From positions 12,021,501-12,085,500 of the forward strand of contig JAXDDX010000004.1 in assembly GCA_034670405.1 (NCBI GenBank): a DNA stretch of 64,000 nucleotides, in the 5' to 3' direction. Both the position numbers and the translations under genes were made by a program. Positions 48,801 to 63,800 of this stretch are shown here, in pieces. How positions within the stretch are numbered: position 1 is the stretch's first letter; each line of letters begins with the position of its first letter. This stretch comes from Hoplostethus atlanticus (lineage: Eukaryota; Chordata; Actinopteri; Trachichthyiformes; Trachichthyidae). Below the pieces are notes generated by a model. The model worked only from the letters and a program-made list of their open reading frames with translations, was not told where the DNA came from and ran no database searches.

Positions 48801-51800
48801 GGTGGCAGGGTGGCCTAGGGGTTAGAGAGACCTTCAAACTGGAAAACCTGGGTTCAAGCTCCCATAGCAGCAAGTATCTTTACTCCTGAAGTGTCCTTGA
48901 GCAAGACACTGAATCCCTACCAGCTCCAGGGTTGCTGTAACTCAGCAGGCTGGTCAGAGTGCAGGGTCTCTGACCAGCCTGCTGAGTGGGGGCCAGGGAA
49001 AATAGGATCAAAAATAGGGATCAACAAAGTATCCCGTTATTAGTATTTTATTATTATTTTATTAGTAGTAGTATTAGTTGCATCGGCCTCATCTTTACTA
49101 CAAGGAGTCCACCGTAACCAACTTTTCAGCCATAGTTTTGGAGTCACTGCTGAAGCCTTGTACCTTTTTTAAATCTGTGTAGGATGGCTCCAGAAGTAGC
49201 AGCAGTGGAGAAGAACGGGGGCTACAACCAGCTGTGTGATATCTGGGCCGTGGGGATCACATCCATTGAGCTGGCTGAGCTGCAGCCCCCCATGTTCGAC
49301 CTTCACCCAATGAGGTACGGTTCACTTTCCTCCACACATGATCAACTGGAGCTTCCTCAAACGATTCTTCGGCTAACTTCCTGCTTTTGTGTTCCACTAA
49401 TGTTTCATCAAGTCCTTTGATTACTTGAATGGCCGCCCTGTTTTATTCAAAAGTATGTTTAGCTATTATTAGTAGTTCTCTGTCATACATGAACATTCAT
49501 ACAGGAACTTCATATTTTACTCATGTGCTCAGTTTGTCAGTCTGGATGAGAGTGTGACATTTGTTTTCCTTAGGGCCTTGTTTTTGATGTCAAAGAGCAG
49601 CTTTCAGCCTCCCAAGCTAAAGGACAAAACCAAATGGTGAGTGCTCCCAATATTTACAGTCTGCTAGTCTAGGATTAGCAATATGTCGGTGTACAATTTG
49701 ACCTTGGGTGATAATATTGAGGATCACTGTATTAAAATGAAAACATCTCTTCCCTCAGGTCCACGGCCTTCCATAGCTTTGTCAAACTGTCTCTGACAAA
49801 GAACCCAAAGAAGAGGCCCACTGCAGAAAAGCTCCTATCAGTAATAAATCTCATTTCTGTCTTAGAAGTATGGTGTATATTGTTCTCAAATGATGTTCCT
49901 ACTTAAAACAAGTCATAACTTTGTGTAATTTCTTGCAGCATGTGTTTGTGGCCCAGACTGGTTTGACGAGGAGGCTAGCTGTTGACCTCCTGGATAAGAT
50001 GAACAATCCAGACAACCACCAGCATTACACTGAGGTGGACGATGATGACCTTGAGGTAATGTCCATTGCCATTAGTTGTACTTGTAAAAGTAACCCCAGA
50101 ACAATGGAAAATTTGACCTGTACTAGGGAGGAATTGGATACAAATGCCCACAAGGTCATAACAAATACAGACACTATAACCAAAATGTAAAAATATGTAC
50201 TGATATCTGTGAAATATGTACCATTTGATGGGTACATATATGATATGACAATGAAAAAGAACATGATCATGTATTTTTTCCATTCTCATATTGCAGGAAA
50301 ACACTACCAAACTTTGTTGCAAAACAAGTTGCATGCAAATGCTTGCCCCGCGGCCTTTGCAGCAGTGGTGAACGCAAATATTAGTATAGCATGTGTTTTC
50401 AGCAACTTGGCAGCAAAAACTGAAAGTAGAGCTGTAAGAGTTTCAACCCAGTGTGTTCTCACTTTCCCCTGAAACTATTCTCTCTCCCCCCCCCCCCCCC
50501 CTTGATTTTCTCCCTCTACATTATTATTCCAACTGGCATCAACTTCACATTTATGTGGCAGCCAAAGAGGTGGTACCGATGCCTTTAAAAGACCATTGTG
50601 CTGTCCTCCCCCCCCTGACAGCAGTAGCACTGTCTTGGCCATGATGAAGGAAAAAAACCCTGAAGGCTATTGACTGCAAGCAATGGAGCTTGTTGTTTTC
50701 TATAGACAGCCTCTGGGGTGCATAGTAATGTGATGATTCATATATGTTCTGGAGGAAGGAGCTCTGGGGGCTACTTCAACCTGACATACATGCCTCAGTG
50801 CAAATATTTTCAAACCAATAACTGCCAAATGACACAAGGCCACGCCACTTCAATGCTGTATTATGTGATCAAAACAGTCACTTTGACCTGTTCTGCACTT
50901 GGCATATCAAGTACTGCTCCCAATGCACAGACCGATTTGTTTAATCCTTTAATCTCTCTCTCTCTGTCGCTCCTTCCTCCAGCCCCTCTCTGCAGTCAGA
51001 CACACCATCCGCTCCACCAACAAACATGCCAGAGCTGAGAGGACGCGCTCTGAGATAAACTGTAAGTCAACAGCCCATTTCTACCTTCATTGTCAACAGG
51101 CAAAAGGGCTCACAGTTGTCACATCTAGGAAGTCCCACCCCTCTCTGACTGATCACTGCTCTGAATCTGTCCCCTCATTGGCTGGTGTATAAGTCAGCCT
51201 AACCCTTTTGGTCGATAGAGGTCCAGCAGCTTGTCTGTGGGTCATCCGACTAATCCTGCAGCATTGGCACTGTTCCAGGCCACAGCATGTGGTAGCGTGT
51301 ATAAAAATAGCCCAGGGATTCACGGAAGAGAAAGTGGCTGTGGCTGCGTACAATGCCACTGTGGAGCACGTTATGTCACTTTCTGGTTCCTCACTCTGTC
51401 TTGTGTTTTACGTACAAGGGGCAACCGAGTGGGGGTTTCCGGCGTGATGTCATTCCGAGAGCATCTCCTCTCTTTGCACGGCCATTTGTTGTTATGTATA
51501 TTGTATGTATTATGTGAGTTATATTTTAGTAGCAAGTCACTGTCCCTCAATTAATTGTGTAAAATAGCCTATCTGACGGGTCAGTCAAAATGCTGAGGTT
51601 TCCTGTGAAATTTGTTTTTAAATCAGCAATTGTTGGTACAGAATTGAACAGAGAACCCATATTACTAGATTGTGTATTTATACTGATTGCACTCCTTGAG
51701 GTAAGTTCTGTGCTTGTGTTGTGCTCAGTAGTTGTAGATGTAGTTGTGTGTCGTGTTGTGCCCCCCCTGTCACAAGGCTGTGACTGTTTTGTCATTTCAT

Positions 51801-54800
51801 TACGTTGGGTTGATGTGTAGTGTCTGTGTTGGACGTGTCGTTGTTTTGATTTGTAGCCATAGGTTAGTCATAGTGTGTCCTTGTCGTATGTGTGTGTGTT
51901 GGTACTGGTCTCTGTTTGAACTAGAGTATCTCCTGTCTGACTTTTGTTTTTATTTCTCACTATGATGTCTTACTTTCCCCCTACATGAAGCAAACAATGG
52001 GACAGACCAAGGAAGGCCATGTTCAAGTCCTAACGTCACTGAGGGACACAGGGGTGGCCCAGGTCAGTGACAGTGTAGTGAGACAGTGTGTGTATGCATA
52101 CCTCCCAAGCTCACACCAAAGAGTTCCTGAGAAGTAGGGTCATGTGGTAGCATATAACACAACGTTGTGTTTGATAAAGTGCCACTAATAAGGTCAGTTC
52201 CTCTGCGTGGGTTGGGGTGCTTGCTTTGGCTTCAGCGGCTTCTTGGTGACGTCTGAGTTGTCGTCAGACTGACTGAAATAAGCTGCAGACGACTAATCAA
52301 ATGCTAACAATGAATGACATCCTCTTATTAGATGTCACCCGTAAGAAGTTGATTTCTCAACTTCTCTTTCTGAAGTGTTTGCACTGTATGTTGGTTTCAG
52401 TAAGTCTGGTTGTGACTTACTCACACTTTTATCAGCACCTCAAGTACTGCAACACCTCCACATTGTCAGCATACCAAGCAGAAAAATGACTGGTAAATAA
52501 ATCTGCAGTCTAAATCCTAAACACAAACTTCCTTTGTTAATGAAATAAATGAGAAGCTGATTATGTGAAAGTGTTTATTGGCAGGTTGGTTGGTTTCTTT
52601 TGCCCTCATGAGTTCAGCAGGAGGATGTCATGTTTATGCTGGACACCGAACCAGTCTCCTCTATTGGATCGAGTGTTTGACAGCACTTGACCTCAAACCT
52701 AAACTCAGACGAATCTGTGTCCCATCTTGTGTTTCTAATTCTTGTCCTCTGAAGTAAAAGGTTCTGGTCATTGTCAAGTTTGATTTGTGTTTATCTTTGG
52801 TGACTTACTCATCCTCAGGCTCCAGACAAATATTACAATTATATAATAATAATAATAATAATAAATCAATAGAAATCTCTGTTGCTAATGCAGTTACATT
52901 GTAATGGCGAGCAATGACTTTGTGGTTTTATGGTAGGAGTGGACTACGTGTTTGCCTAGGCTGCTTGTACTAATGCACAAGGATACTTCTAAGGCTTGGT
53001 GTTTTGTGAAGTCTTGGAAACTGATGCCCTCTAGTGCCAAAGGTGTGTGTTGGAAAACAATATTAATTAAATACAATTTTGTCATTCACAGTTGACAAGG
53101 TCCAGTTTGAACCTCCTCTCCGGAAGGAAACCGAGGCTCATTCTGAAATGGTGATAAATCCTGTTCATTTTAACACAACTTGTGGCAATTTTTTTTTCAC
53201 AGGATTTTCTTTATTTTTCTGTTTGTCATCTATTCATTTTACTTCTTTATTTTAAAAAAATTATACCCCGAATTTAAAGGAGGCAGCTTTTTAAATTTGT
53301 TTTACGCATGTGTGTGACTTTCCACAGGATGTGAGTAAAGAGAATGACTTCCCTTCCCCCTGGAGTCCCTTTGCTGAGGGAGGAATAACAACCAGGTAAT
53401 CCATGGAAACTGTTGTCATAGAAACCGTTCCTTCTTTTTTTTTTTCCTTTTCTTTACCTGGCTGAATTCTGTCCTTTACAACATGATGGGAAAACTGTGA
53501 CACATGCACACACATAAACCTGCAAGGATGAGTATGTGATGTACATGAATCTGCAGGGATGTTGTTGTATTTCTCTATCAATCAAAAATAGTTTGCTTTT
53601 TTTAAAAACAGGACATCACAAAACGTAAACATCCATAGAATAACAGTTAAAAATATAGTAAAGGATAGTATAAAGTAAATAAAAGTATAGTATGAAAATT
53701 AAGACTTCTCAGAAAAAGAGGACACTAAAGTGTGTTAGTCATCAAGTGGTCAGTCAGTGTGTTCAATACTCTGAACTCATATTTCCATGTAATTTCTTGT
53801 AATATCCATTGTTCATACTACTTAGATTGAATTTTTCTTTTGGATGCTCCTCATACTCACTGTCTCTGATATTAACTTGCTCTATTCACTACACCAGAGC
53901 TAACCTGTCTCAATGCATGACCTCACTTGCCCCCCTCCCCCCGTCTGCAGTTTGCAATGTTGATTTAGCCTATAATGTCCTCTTCACGTGTCCATGTGCT
54001 TTGTCTGTTTCTCCCTCCATTTCTCTCTGTCTTCTTTTGCCTGTCTCTCCTCTTGTCTCTCCAAGGAGCCTTCTCAAAAGCGTTGAGGATGAATTGTTCC
54101 AACGGTAACACTAACACTGTGTGTCCTGTAGTATGCCATCCACTCCACCCCTCCATGGCAGTCACTGAGCTGCGGCCCTGTTTGCAGTGCCCATGCATAG
54201 CATCCATGAAACCCTCCCTGGCACCCTTGCATTCGCCATGTGTGGTGTGATATAGCTGTAGGCCCAGCCTGTGCAATAGGGCTGGGTGCGTGCTTGCTGA
54301 GACTTAGAAAGGCAGGTGGGACAGTGGGTTAGAAGTAAAAGACAGGAAAACGCCCCCTCGTTTGACTCCATGTCACCCTGTGGTATTCACATAAAATTAC
54401 TCGTTCATGTAGGCTGGGCTGTAATAATGTCTATTGCTGTTTTAATAGGTGGGTACCACTGACAGGCCCCTGTAAATGTAGTCAGCATCATCAATAGAGC
54501 TTGGCATCTCATGAGGTTTTATGTGTTGCTGGATAGTCTGCTGCTATTAGTGCTAAACAAACTGCATTTACAGATTTGATGTACAGTTCTGAGAGTTGTC
54601 AGTTGACACCCTTTTAGTCCCAATGCTAAGTTTGCACTTACCTTTGGGATAGGTTATGATTAAACCCAGAAACTTGAATCCCCTGTCCAAGGTTGTAGTA
54701 CAGGGCAAACCCACTGAAACTCTGTTTACCCTGTTTTTGAAATAGTTCATCCACCATTTCAAACTGATTTAAAACGTCATCGTATAACTTCGTAGTAAAC

Positions 54801-57800
54801 GTTATGGCAAGTAATTTCAGACTGATGTTTGTTAGAAGTGTAGGGTCTTGAAATAAAGGATGGAAATCGCTTTTCTTTTTTTTTCTGCTTGTGGTTTTTC
54901 GTCCCATGGCCATCACCAACTGGAGTGGTTAGTGGACCCACCCTTTCATTTACCACTACATCACTGCCCCGGTCCCCTTCACCCAGACTCATACTCCCTT
55001 TCTCTCCAAGGAAGGGGCTCTTCATAAACATTTGGTCCATACAAACCTCCCCTCAGCTCTAATGACGCTTTACTTCCCTACTGATCGACATATTTTTCCC
55101 CCTCAGGGGACACATCACCCATCTGGAAGATGCCTTTGAAGACGTAGAGCTGTAAGTGATGTTTCCATATTCAGATGCCGTCATAAACATTAAGTGCTGC
55201 AGTCACATCTCTCTAAAAATGACTTCCATTTCAGGTCAACCCTCAAGCCAGGGATTCCTCCTCCTCTGCCTCCAAAGGTGAGACTTGAAGTTATAAAATA
55301 TTTTTGAATGTGTTTTCTTTTAATGGTCCTGTGTAGCTCAGTGTGCAGAGCATGCCACTATCACTGACAGGTTTAAGGGTGTGTCCTTATGTGACTGAAG
55401 GGTGGATAAAAGCGTCCGCCAAATGGCATATGTTATGTTTCTCTCACAAATAGTGTAACATAACTGTTTTCATACTTGACCTTTGCCTTCACTCCCCCTT
55501 TCCTCTCAGCCACGATTAACCAGCTCGTCAGACGAGCTTGGCCTTAACGACGAGAGGTGTCTGACGGTGCGGAGGTTCCCCAACTCAGAGAACGGGCCCA
55601 GCCAGGTGGCTCGCAGACAGAGCACCCCTGAGCCGGGCAACAAGGTGGACCACTCGTCCTCAGACTTCCTCTCTGCCAGCGTCAGCAGTCCTGGCCTTCT
55701 GTCGCACGCCTCCGACCCTGGTGAGTCCCACTGCCTCCGACCTTACTCAAGTCCCCGTAGTGTCTGGATCCACATGCAAGGACCTCTTCATATCAACCTG
55801 CCTTTAATTGGTTTCTATTTTCTTGAATGACTTTTTTTCTAAATGAGAATTTTATTTTATCTTTCCAAGCTCTCAATAAATCTAAATGTAAAGGTAAGGG
55901 AGCCTGATGTAAACATGTCTCTTCTTTTGATTTAGATGCTTCATGTTGTAATGCTGATATGCCTGCTTCTCTCTCTCTCAACAGATGATTCAGACGACAG
56001 TGTGAATGGAGGCAGCCCCAAGCCGCCACCCAACCAACCACATCGGAAGGAGAAAAAAGAATTCCCTGTGAGTTTAAGATATTCCATAACATTGAACTTG
56101 CAGTATGCATCCCAATCAAGACCGCCACACTTCTTGTCTTCAGTTTCATTTGGTTGTGGGAGGAAAATCATCTGTGGTCTCAGAACGTGTATTTTATATG
56201 TGGACTGTGTCCCAAGTTGCTGGCTGACCTAGCACTGAAACCTCAAGTATGGTATTTTTCCTTTGTTGGATCCAGACACTGACAGTTAAAGAGTGGGATT
56301 TGGCATCCGTTTACGCAGAACAGTTAATTGACTTTGGTAGACGTCAAAAAAACAAAATAGTTTAAATTGTTTTTTTGTTTGCCACATTGTTGAGGCTTGG
56401 GCTGTTTTTAGCATTGATAAGCCAGCTCAAGTTAACTTAATTGTTTGTCTCTGTGCTCGGTATGTATCTCATGGGTTGTTTTTGTTTCTCCTTAGAAACC
56501 AGCCATCAACGGCCTGCCACCCACTCCTAAAGTACTGGTGAGTAAATCAGCAGCAGCGTCCCTCACAGTTCTCCCTCTGGTGGACTGGTTTCATAGACAC
56601 TCTTATTAAACTGTTTCTGGACTGCCGTTCAGCACAGAGGTTTTGGGTCCACAAAACTGTTGGCTTGTCACTCTCTGGTTCCTGTGGTCTGATGGACAAT
56701 GCGATCGACTCCAGGCTCAGTTCCAGCTTCATAAACCCTGGCTGACATTTTAGCAGTTCACTGAGTCAGAGGCTTCACTGTGCTAAATTGGATTGCCTTT
56801 TCATTGCAGATGGGAGCCTGTTTCTCTAAGGTGTTTGACGGCTGCCCACTGAAGATCAACTGTGCCACATCATGGATTCATCCAGATACTAAAGGTAAAG
56901 GCAGAGCTTCTGTACTCACACACCATAAACAGTTTCATGCACTCGACATCACATATACACATGAAACCAGTATATTCTGTTAAACCGAAATCTCTTGTTT
57001 TGTTGTTTGTTTTCTCTTCCAGACCAGTACCTAATTTTCGGGACGGAGGATGGCATCTACACTCTGAATCTCAACGAGCTGCATGAGGCCACCATGGAGC
57101 AGGTAAGAGCAGCAAGGTTTCTATGGAGGTTGATGAAATCAGCCTATATAACCACTGTATTTTCTCTTGAACCATGTAGTTGCTGTGTCCATCCTCTGCT
57201 ACTGAATTATTAAAATTTTCTGTAACTGTAAACGTGTTGTTTTTTTTCTTCCCCTATGAATGATACAGCGCCCCCCTTAGGCCACTGACAACAATATACA
57301 TTTCCATTACTGTTTTAATTCCACACATGTCCAAAATGTCTTGACGGTAGCTCAAACGAGGCATGTGATATGCTTATCTAAAGTTTTCAGTAAACGTTTG
57401 TAATAGTGAGCCCTATAGGCCAAACAGCGTGATGTTGTATATGCAGGATCTTAATAGCTAGACACATCATTCACCTAAGATCTGCTCAGGAATTTTAGTT
57501 TTCCAGTTTTGTGTGTGACTAAACAACAAATGCTATCAACAAATTCATAGTCTGTCAACCCCACCTACCTCCACATGCCTGACTAACTTGTTTTTTGAAT
57601 TCCTCTTTTAGCTGTTCCCAAGGAAGTGTACATGGCTCTACATTATCAACAATAACCTGATGTCTTTATCAGGTAAGTGACGGGCATATCTCAGCCATCT
57701 GCTTCACTGGGCTTTGCTATAACCTGCTGCTTCATTGTCCTGTGTTATCTGGCTGCCCCTGAGGGCGAGGCAATCACTTCATATCTGCGGCCCTAAAATA

Positions 57801-60800
57801 GCAGTTTGTTTGTTAGACATTGGAGAGCCTCAGTAAAAGCTCTGTCCTTGTAGTGCAGTGACTCAGGAGTGACACATCTGTCTTTTAAAGCCTGTTCTGT
57901 TGAAGAACCACTCAAACGTAATGATCTTTGTCGGTTACAATAGCTACTGGTTGCAGAAGAAAATATAGGGTGTTTTGACAGATAAATATGAGGGGAAAGC
58001 TTTGCCACTTATTGTGAGACAACCGTAATCCTCTTATATTTGGCCACAAGTTGTCTACCATTAGCCTTACTTCAGTACTTCAGCCTTACTTGGTTCAGTA
58101 GTTGATTATCAGCAGCTTTGCCATTTGCTGTCAGAAAACTCACATCATCCATTATTTGGGTACAAGCTGTCTACAGTTGGCTGTCCTAAGAGCCAAGGCC
58201 TTTTCTCAATTTAACAGTAGAGTATGGGATTACAAAGCGTGAGGTCTACTTTCGGTTTTATCTTTAGCAGTGTGCCCCTTGGTATACTTAACCTCTGTTC
58301 TCTTCTCCTTTTCCCTTGGACACTGTCCATCCTCCTCTCGTCTGGCTTGATTTGATATTCTACTAACTGGCTTCATCAGAAGGTAATCATGCTTCACATC
58401 ATCGTCACACTCCTGTTTTTACCCCCTGTTCACATCTAACCTTTCTAAACATGAAAGCTGCTTCAAGGGATTCAGATTTTATTGAGCAAATTGGGCAATT
58501 ATATTTAAGATGTACTTTATTTCTAGTTCACATTCAGTGTGTATAATGGTGAACAAAGTTTTTACTCATGGAGGCCTTCCAAATTTTGTCTGCCGCATGT
58601 AAGATGAGTACATTTAAACACTTTGCTTCAATTATTTCTTGCCCAAATTGTCTGCCAAATTTCTGTCTTAATAATCTGAATCTTTTTTTTTTGTTCACAA
58701 AGCTACTGTTTATTGAATTGAAATGTGTTATTTCTACTTTCTACTGTTATTTCCAGTGTTTCTACTTTGGACAAATTACACAAAAATAGAATGGAAAATA
58801 TTGTACATTTCAAACATAGCTCAATATTTCTCCTATAGTATGTCATGAGACTGGGGCTGCACAGTAGTTAGTAACTAAAATCAGATTTGGAAATTGCAAT
58901 AGTACAATAGATTTCTGTCTCAAGTAACTGTGCAGCCTAACATGAGACATAACATGAAGAAGAAGCAGTGCACTCAGCAATCAGTGCAACATACGTTAAC
59001 GTGTGTTGCCCCTTAAACCTGATGATTGAATGCTGCTGCAGGGAAAACCTTCCAGCTGTATTCCCACAACCTCATCGGGCTGTTTGAGCAGCTGAAGAAG
59101 CCTGGCCTGGCTGCTCAGTTCCAGACTCATCGCTTCCCTGACAAAATTCTGCCCAGGTGAGATGAACAGGCTTGGTTTCCTGGTCTTGGCTCATGTGTAA
59201 GGTTTGCTGGGTATGCATGCTCTTTTTTCCAGCAATACCCTGCTTGGTTTCCAGAACAACCACAGTGCTCTATTGTTGGCCACTGAGCAGCTCCAGCTAT
59301 AGGCGATGTGCCTTGCCTTTCATTTTGTTGATTTTTCATATTCCGTGGATAACATGGCAGACCACGTGACATCATGTCGAGATATTTCCAGTGCAGCTAC
59401 AAAGGAGTCTGATAGCAGAAAAAAATCTCAGCCATCTAAAATGTCAGTGGTAAATGTCAGGTTTTGGTGTCAACCCCTCAGAATCAAAGAGCAAGGGCTT
59501 CTTTCTACTCCCACCATTTTGCACCGATGTTCAACAGTCATAGGGAGAAATCCATCATAGAAGAGGCAGAGATATCAAATTCTCCACCGACAGTATCCTC
59601 CTCAATGGACCTGAACGCAACGCAGCTATAAGACATGTTGCTTTTTGAGTACAGGGCATGACTCTCACTTAACTGGAAAAACTCTCTTGCTCTTTCTATC
59701 ACTATCATTATTGCTATTGTGCTCTCCACATACGTAAAACCAACAGCTGGATGCAACAAGTTCATGCCTGTTTTCTGGGGGTTGTTGAGAGGCAGTTTGG
59801 GAAATGTAGGAATCACCAGGCAGGTCGAGAGAAAGTGGGTACGCCGAAAAAAAACACTTACAACACTTCATCACAACATAGCTCCTGGAATTTATTCTCA
59901 GATTGATGACTTTCCCTGCTCAGATTTTCCCATCTGGTCCAGGGATTTGATCCTCTGACTCTCTGGTGCCAAGTCTGATTCTCCAACTTTTAGGCTACTG
60001 TCGCACTCATGCTGTGCTGTCCCCTGTTTCCATACTCTCTCTTTATTGCTGCTGTATCACTGGCCTACTTTCCTTGAGTCTAGACGTCATCAGTTCTTGT
60101 AAGACTGTGGCCACAAGTTGACTGTTTTCTCTTCACAGGAGATTTGCCTTGACAACTAAGATCCCGGACACAAAGGGCTGTCACAAGTGCTGCATTGGTG
60201 AGTGGCCTTTCCCTGCCAACCAACGTTGGTTTGTGCTTTCTTTCCCGGTCAGTTGACTCATATTAAGCTCTGTCAATACACTGTGACCGTCTTCTTAAGG
60301 AAACACCTCACTAGTCCAACATGGTTACGCTCACCTTGTGCTAATAAGGCTGACAGCAGGAGCATTTAGTTCATTTTTTTTAAACATATACCCATGATAC
60401 TGTTAATTGCCATGGACCTCCTCTTCATTGCTCACTCCTGCTGTGCCCATCTTGTCCCCCCTTTCCCCACTTTACTTCACAGTGAGAAACCCGTATACAG
60501 GCCACAAGTACCTATGTGGAGCGCTGCAGTCTGGGATTGTTCTGCTGCAGTGGTATGAGCCCATGCAGAGGTTTATGCTCATCAAGGTCAGTTGGTTATT
60601 TCATCAAACTGACCAGTACTTTTCCTCCAGCATTTTCCCCATAGGCCTACATATGTTTTACTGCAGGGCGGTACTTTACTATTTTTCCAAGGAGCATCTG
60701 TTCTTAAATTTTTTAATGTTTCCAAGCATACGCTACTAAAATAGTGACGCTGTAGAACCTTGTACTGGTTTTACACAACAACATAAATTGAATGTGTTTT

Positions 60801-63800
60801 TCACTCTGAACGCTTATTGACGCTAACCCTCATATATCTCTCCTCTTTTCCTGCTGCAGCACTTTGACTTTCCTCTTCCCAGCCCGCTGAAGGTGTTTGA
60901 GATGCTGGTGGTCCCAGAGCAGGAGTATCCCATGGTGTGTGTGGCCATCAGCAAGGGCATGGAGCCAGGCCAGGTGGTCCGCTTCGAGACCATCAACCTC
61001 AACTCCTGCTCCTCTTGGTTCACGGAGATGGGAGCAAGTAAGACGCACATACTCAGACGTAGACATGGATACCAGATACAGACAAATATGTATTTTACTA
61101 AATGAAGTAGAAGTAGATAAGGCGTGTTGAGGAAAAGTATATTAAAATAAATAAAGTAAATTACTGCACATCACAGTAAGTCCTGGGACACATTGAACAG
61201 ATCACAGATTGATGATATGTAACAGTGTAAGAGTATCCAAGGGTGGATTTTTTCCTTTTTTAATTAAACCCTGAGGAATTGTAGGGCCTAATAAGACAAC
61301 ATAAAAAAGGTAAAGGTGTTATAATACAAAAGACACTATAAAAAATGTATTCAATTCTGGGAAACTGTTGGATTTATATTGCATTGGGACGAACAGGGGT
61401 GTACTTTGGGTTCAAATAGAGTTTTATTTATCTTCCCACAGCTACTCAGCAGGTGGATGCAATCCATGTCACCCAGCTGGAGAGAGACACAGTGTTGGTG
61501 TGTTTGGACCGTAAGTGCTTATTGTCATCAGGACAACTGTTCTTAGTTGTTGTTTGTTTGACTTGTATAAGCTGCTGTTCCAATGACATTTAGATTTCAG
61601 CCAGATCTGTCATTATCAGTTTTTGTCAACTCCACATGTCAACATCCTTTTCTACCTCAACTTTCTAAAAGCCTCTTCTGCGTTTTTCTCCCAGAAAATT
61701 TGAAGATTGTCAATCTCCAGGGCAAATTGAAGTCCAACAAAAAGCTGGCATCTGAGCTCAGCTTTGATTTCTGCATTGGATCTGTTGGTAAGCTTTCATG
61801 ATAGACCAAGCAATTTGGGGTAGACGGTGCCATTTGGCCTGAAGCCAACTGTATTTGTAATGTTTGTGAAGAATGAGACCTGACAACATAACAACTGAAA
61901 TCTCTCCGTAGAGGGAAATAAAAAAAAATAAAAGAACAGAAAGAGAAACTGAACAGAAGAAGCTGCCTGTATCTTTTCTACATGTAGGAAAAATATGAAT
62001 CTGGCAATGTTCCATGTGTGAAAGCAGCTTGATTAATTTCAGTGTATATAGTGTAGTTTACACATACTCATTGTGCATGTTATTCGAGTTGACCATATTC
62101 CAGTGACTACTACGAATGACATTTGATTTCCTTGTGCACTGACACGTCACCTCTCACCTCTCTTCTTCAACAGTGTGCCTTCAGGACAGCGTCCTGGCCT
62201 TCTGGAAACACGGCATGCAGGGAAAGAGCTTCAAGTCCAACGAGGTAAAGTATCACATGACCACTATACCAATACCAGGTCTAGTACTTACATTTGAATA
62301 CCTATTCCAAGATGGAGTTTTTTCAATACCTTTTGTTGTTCACTGTGGGATACATTTTGAGTGAATCTTGAGATTTGTACACTGTACGCTTTTCTGAATA
62401 GAATCAAACTATACTAATCTACTAATGTGCTTAATTTGAAAATGCCATTATGTTCATAGAATACTTCTGTTACAACAACACAACATTTTGCAGCATTTCT
62501 AAACCTTTGCAAAATCTTCAAAAGCTTTTGATGCTTTAAAATTGATACTGATACCTAAAATAGGCAGGTATCATGTTTCAGTCAACCGGTCCTAATGGTT
62601 ACAGAGTGGAAACTCTGAATGCAGTTTCTACCACCTCCCTGAATACAGTCTTGTTTGTTCTACACATGAACAAACACTGCTGGCTCTTGTCAACACTGAC
62701 CCTGAGTGCTGGCTGTTTACATGCATGGCTACATGCTGTAGATGAGCCCAGGAGATTATCCCTCAGGTGGAGCTAGACAGTGTCTTTGTGTCAGCCCAAG
62801 GTAATGAATTTGTCCACCTTTCATGGAGGGATTTTATGTTAACCTGATCATGAGTCGCGCTCAGCAGCACAATAAAAGTTCAAGAGATCGTGGGGAGGTG
62901 AAGCATTCTGTTTTTCTGAAAAGCGATATGGGCCACCCTTTTCAAAGCTCACTGTGTCAGACTCGGTCCTGCAGGACTCAGGTGAAACAGAAGGTCTGTT
63001 GGCTGAGTCCCTGTCCAGCCCAGCTTGACAGTTCCCCCATTGCGGGGATTTCTGAAATGTCAGCGGCCATGCAAAATTCATGCTCAATCATAAATGAAAC
63101 CCGTCGCACAACAGGGAGCAGCGCTAAATAATTCAGCCTTTGTCTCGTTATGATTCCTCTGAAAAGCGAAGGCATTCAAGGGGGGCAGACCTATTGATGC
63201 ATGCTTGCTTCGGCGGGTGCTTCTCTGAACACCCGAGGCCTTGTTCTCGTCGGGACTTAAACAGATCAGATCTCCCCCAAGGCCAAGGACTTACGCCTAG
63301 CAGGTGTCGCACGTGGACTATCTCCCCTTTATCGACACACAAGTTGTGGTTGGGTTTGGTGACTTGTCAACATGTGAGGGAGTGTTTTTGATGGGGCCTG
63401 TTATCACTCACATCTTGTAACTAGCACAGGTAAGCTCCAAGATTGTACACAGTAATGGATCCCTGGAGATGGCACTTACTCTCCTGCTGTCGGGTCCAAA
63501 AATATATTTTGCCCTTTGCCATCTATCTGTTGGATTAGATTACCAGTTACACAAATAAAGATGTGTTCTAGTTACAAATGTAAATTGTAAATTTGTGTAA
63601 TGGTCCTGTATTTGGTTGAGTATGGCACTAACACTGACAGGCATTTGGTTCCCACTGGAGCCACCCGTGGTAGAAAGATAGTATTCAGTCATCTTTCTTG
63701 CTTTGCATTGCGTCATTCCCTCTTGTCACCGTTCTGTTTCTTCATTCATAGGTGACCCAGGAGATTTCTGATCCAAGCAGAGTCTTCCGCCTCCTTGGAT

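Noticed and set aside
53809-54276. Overlapping frames on both strands near map4k5 exon 54066-54104
   Set aside because: No homology; only the 39-nt segment has matching splice sites and phase.
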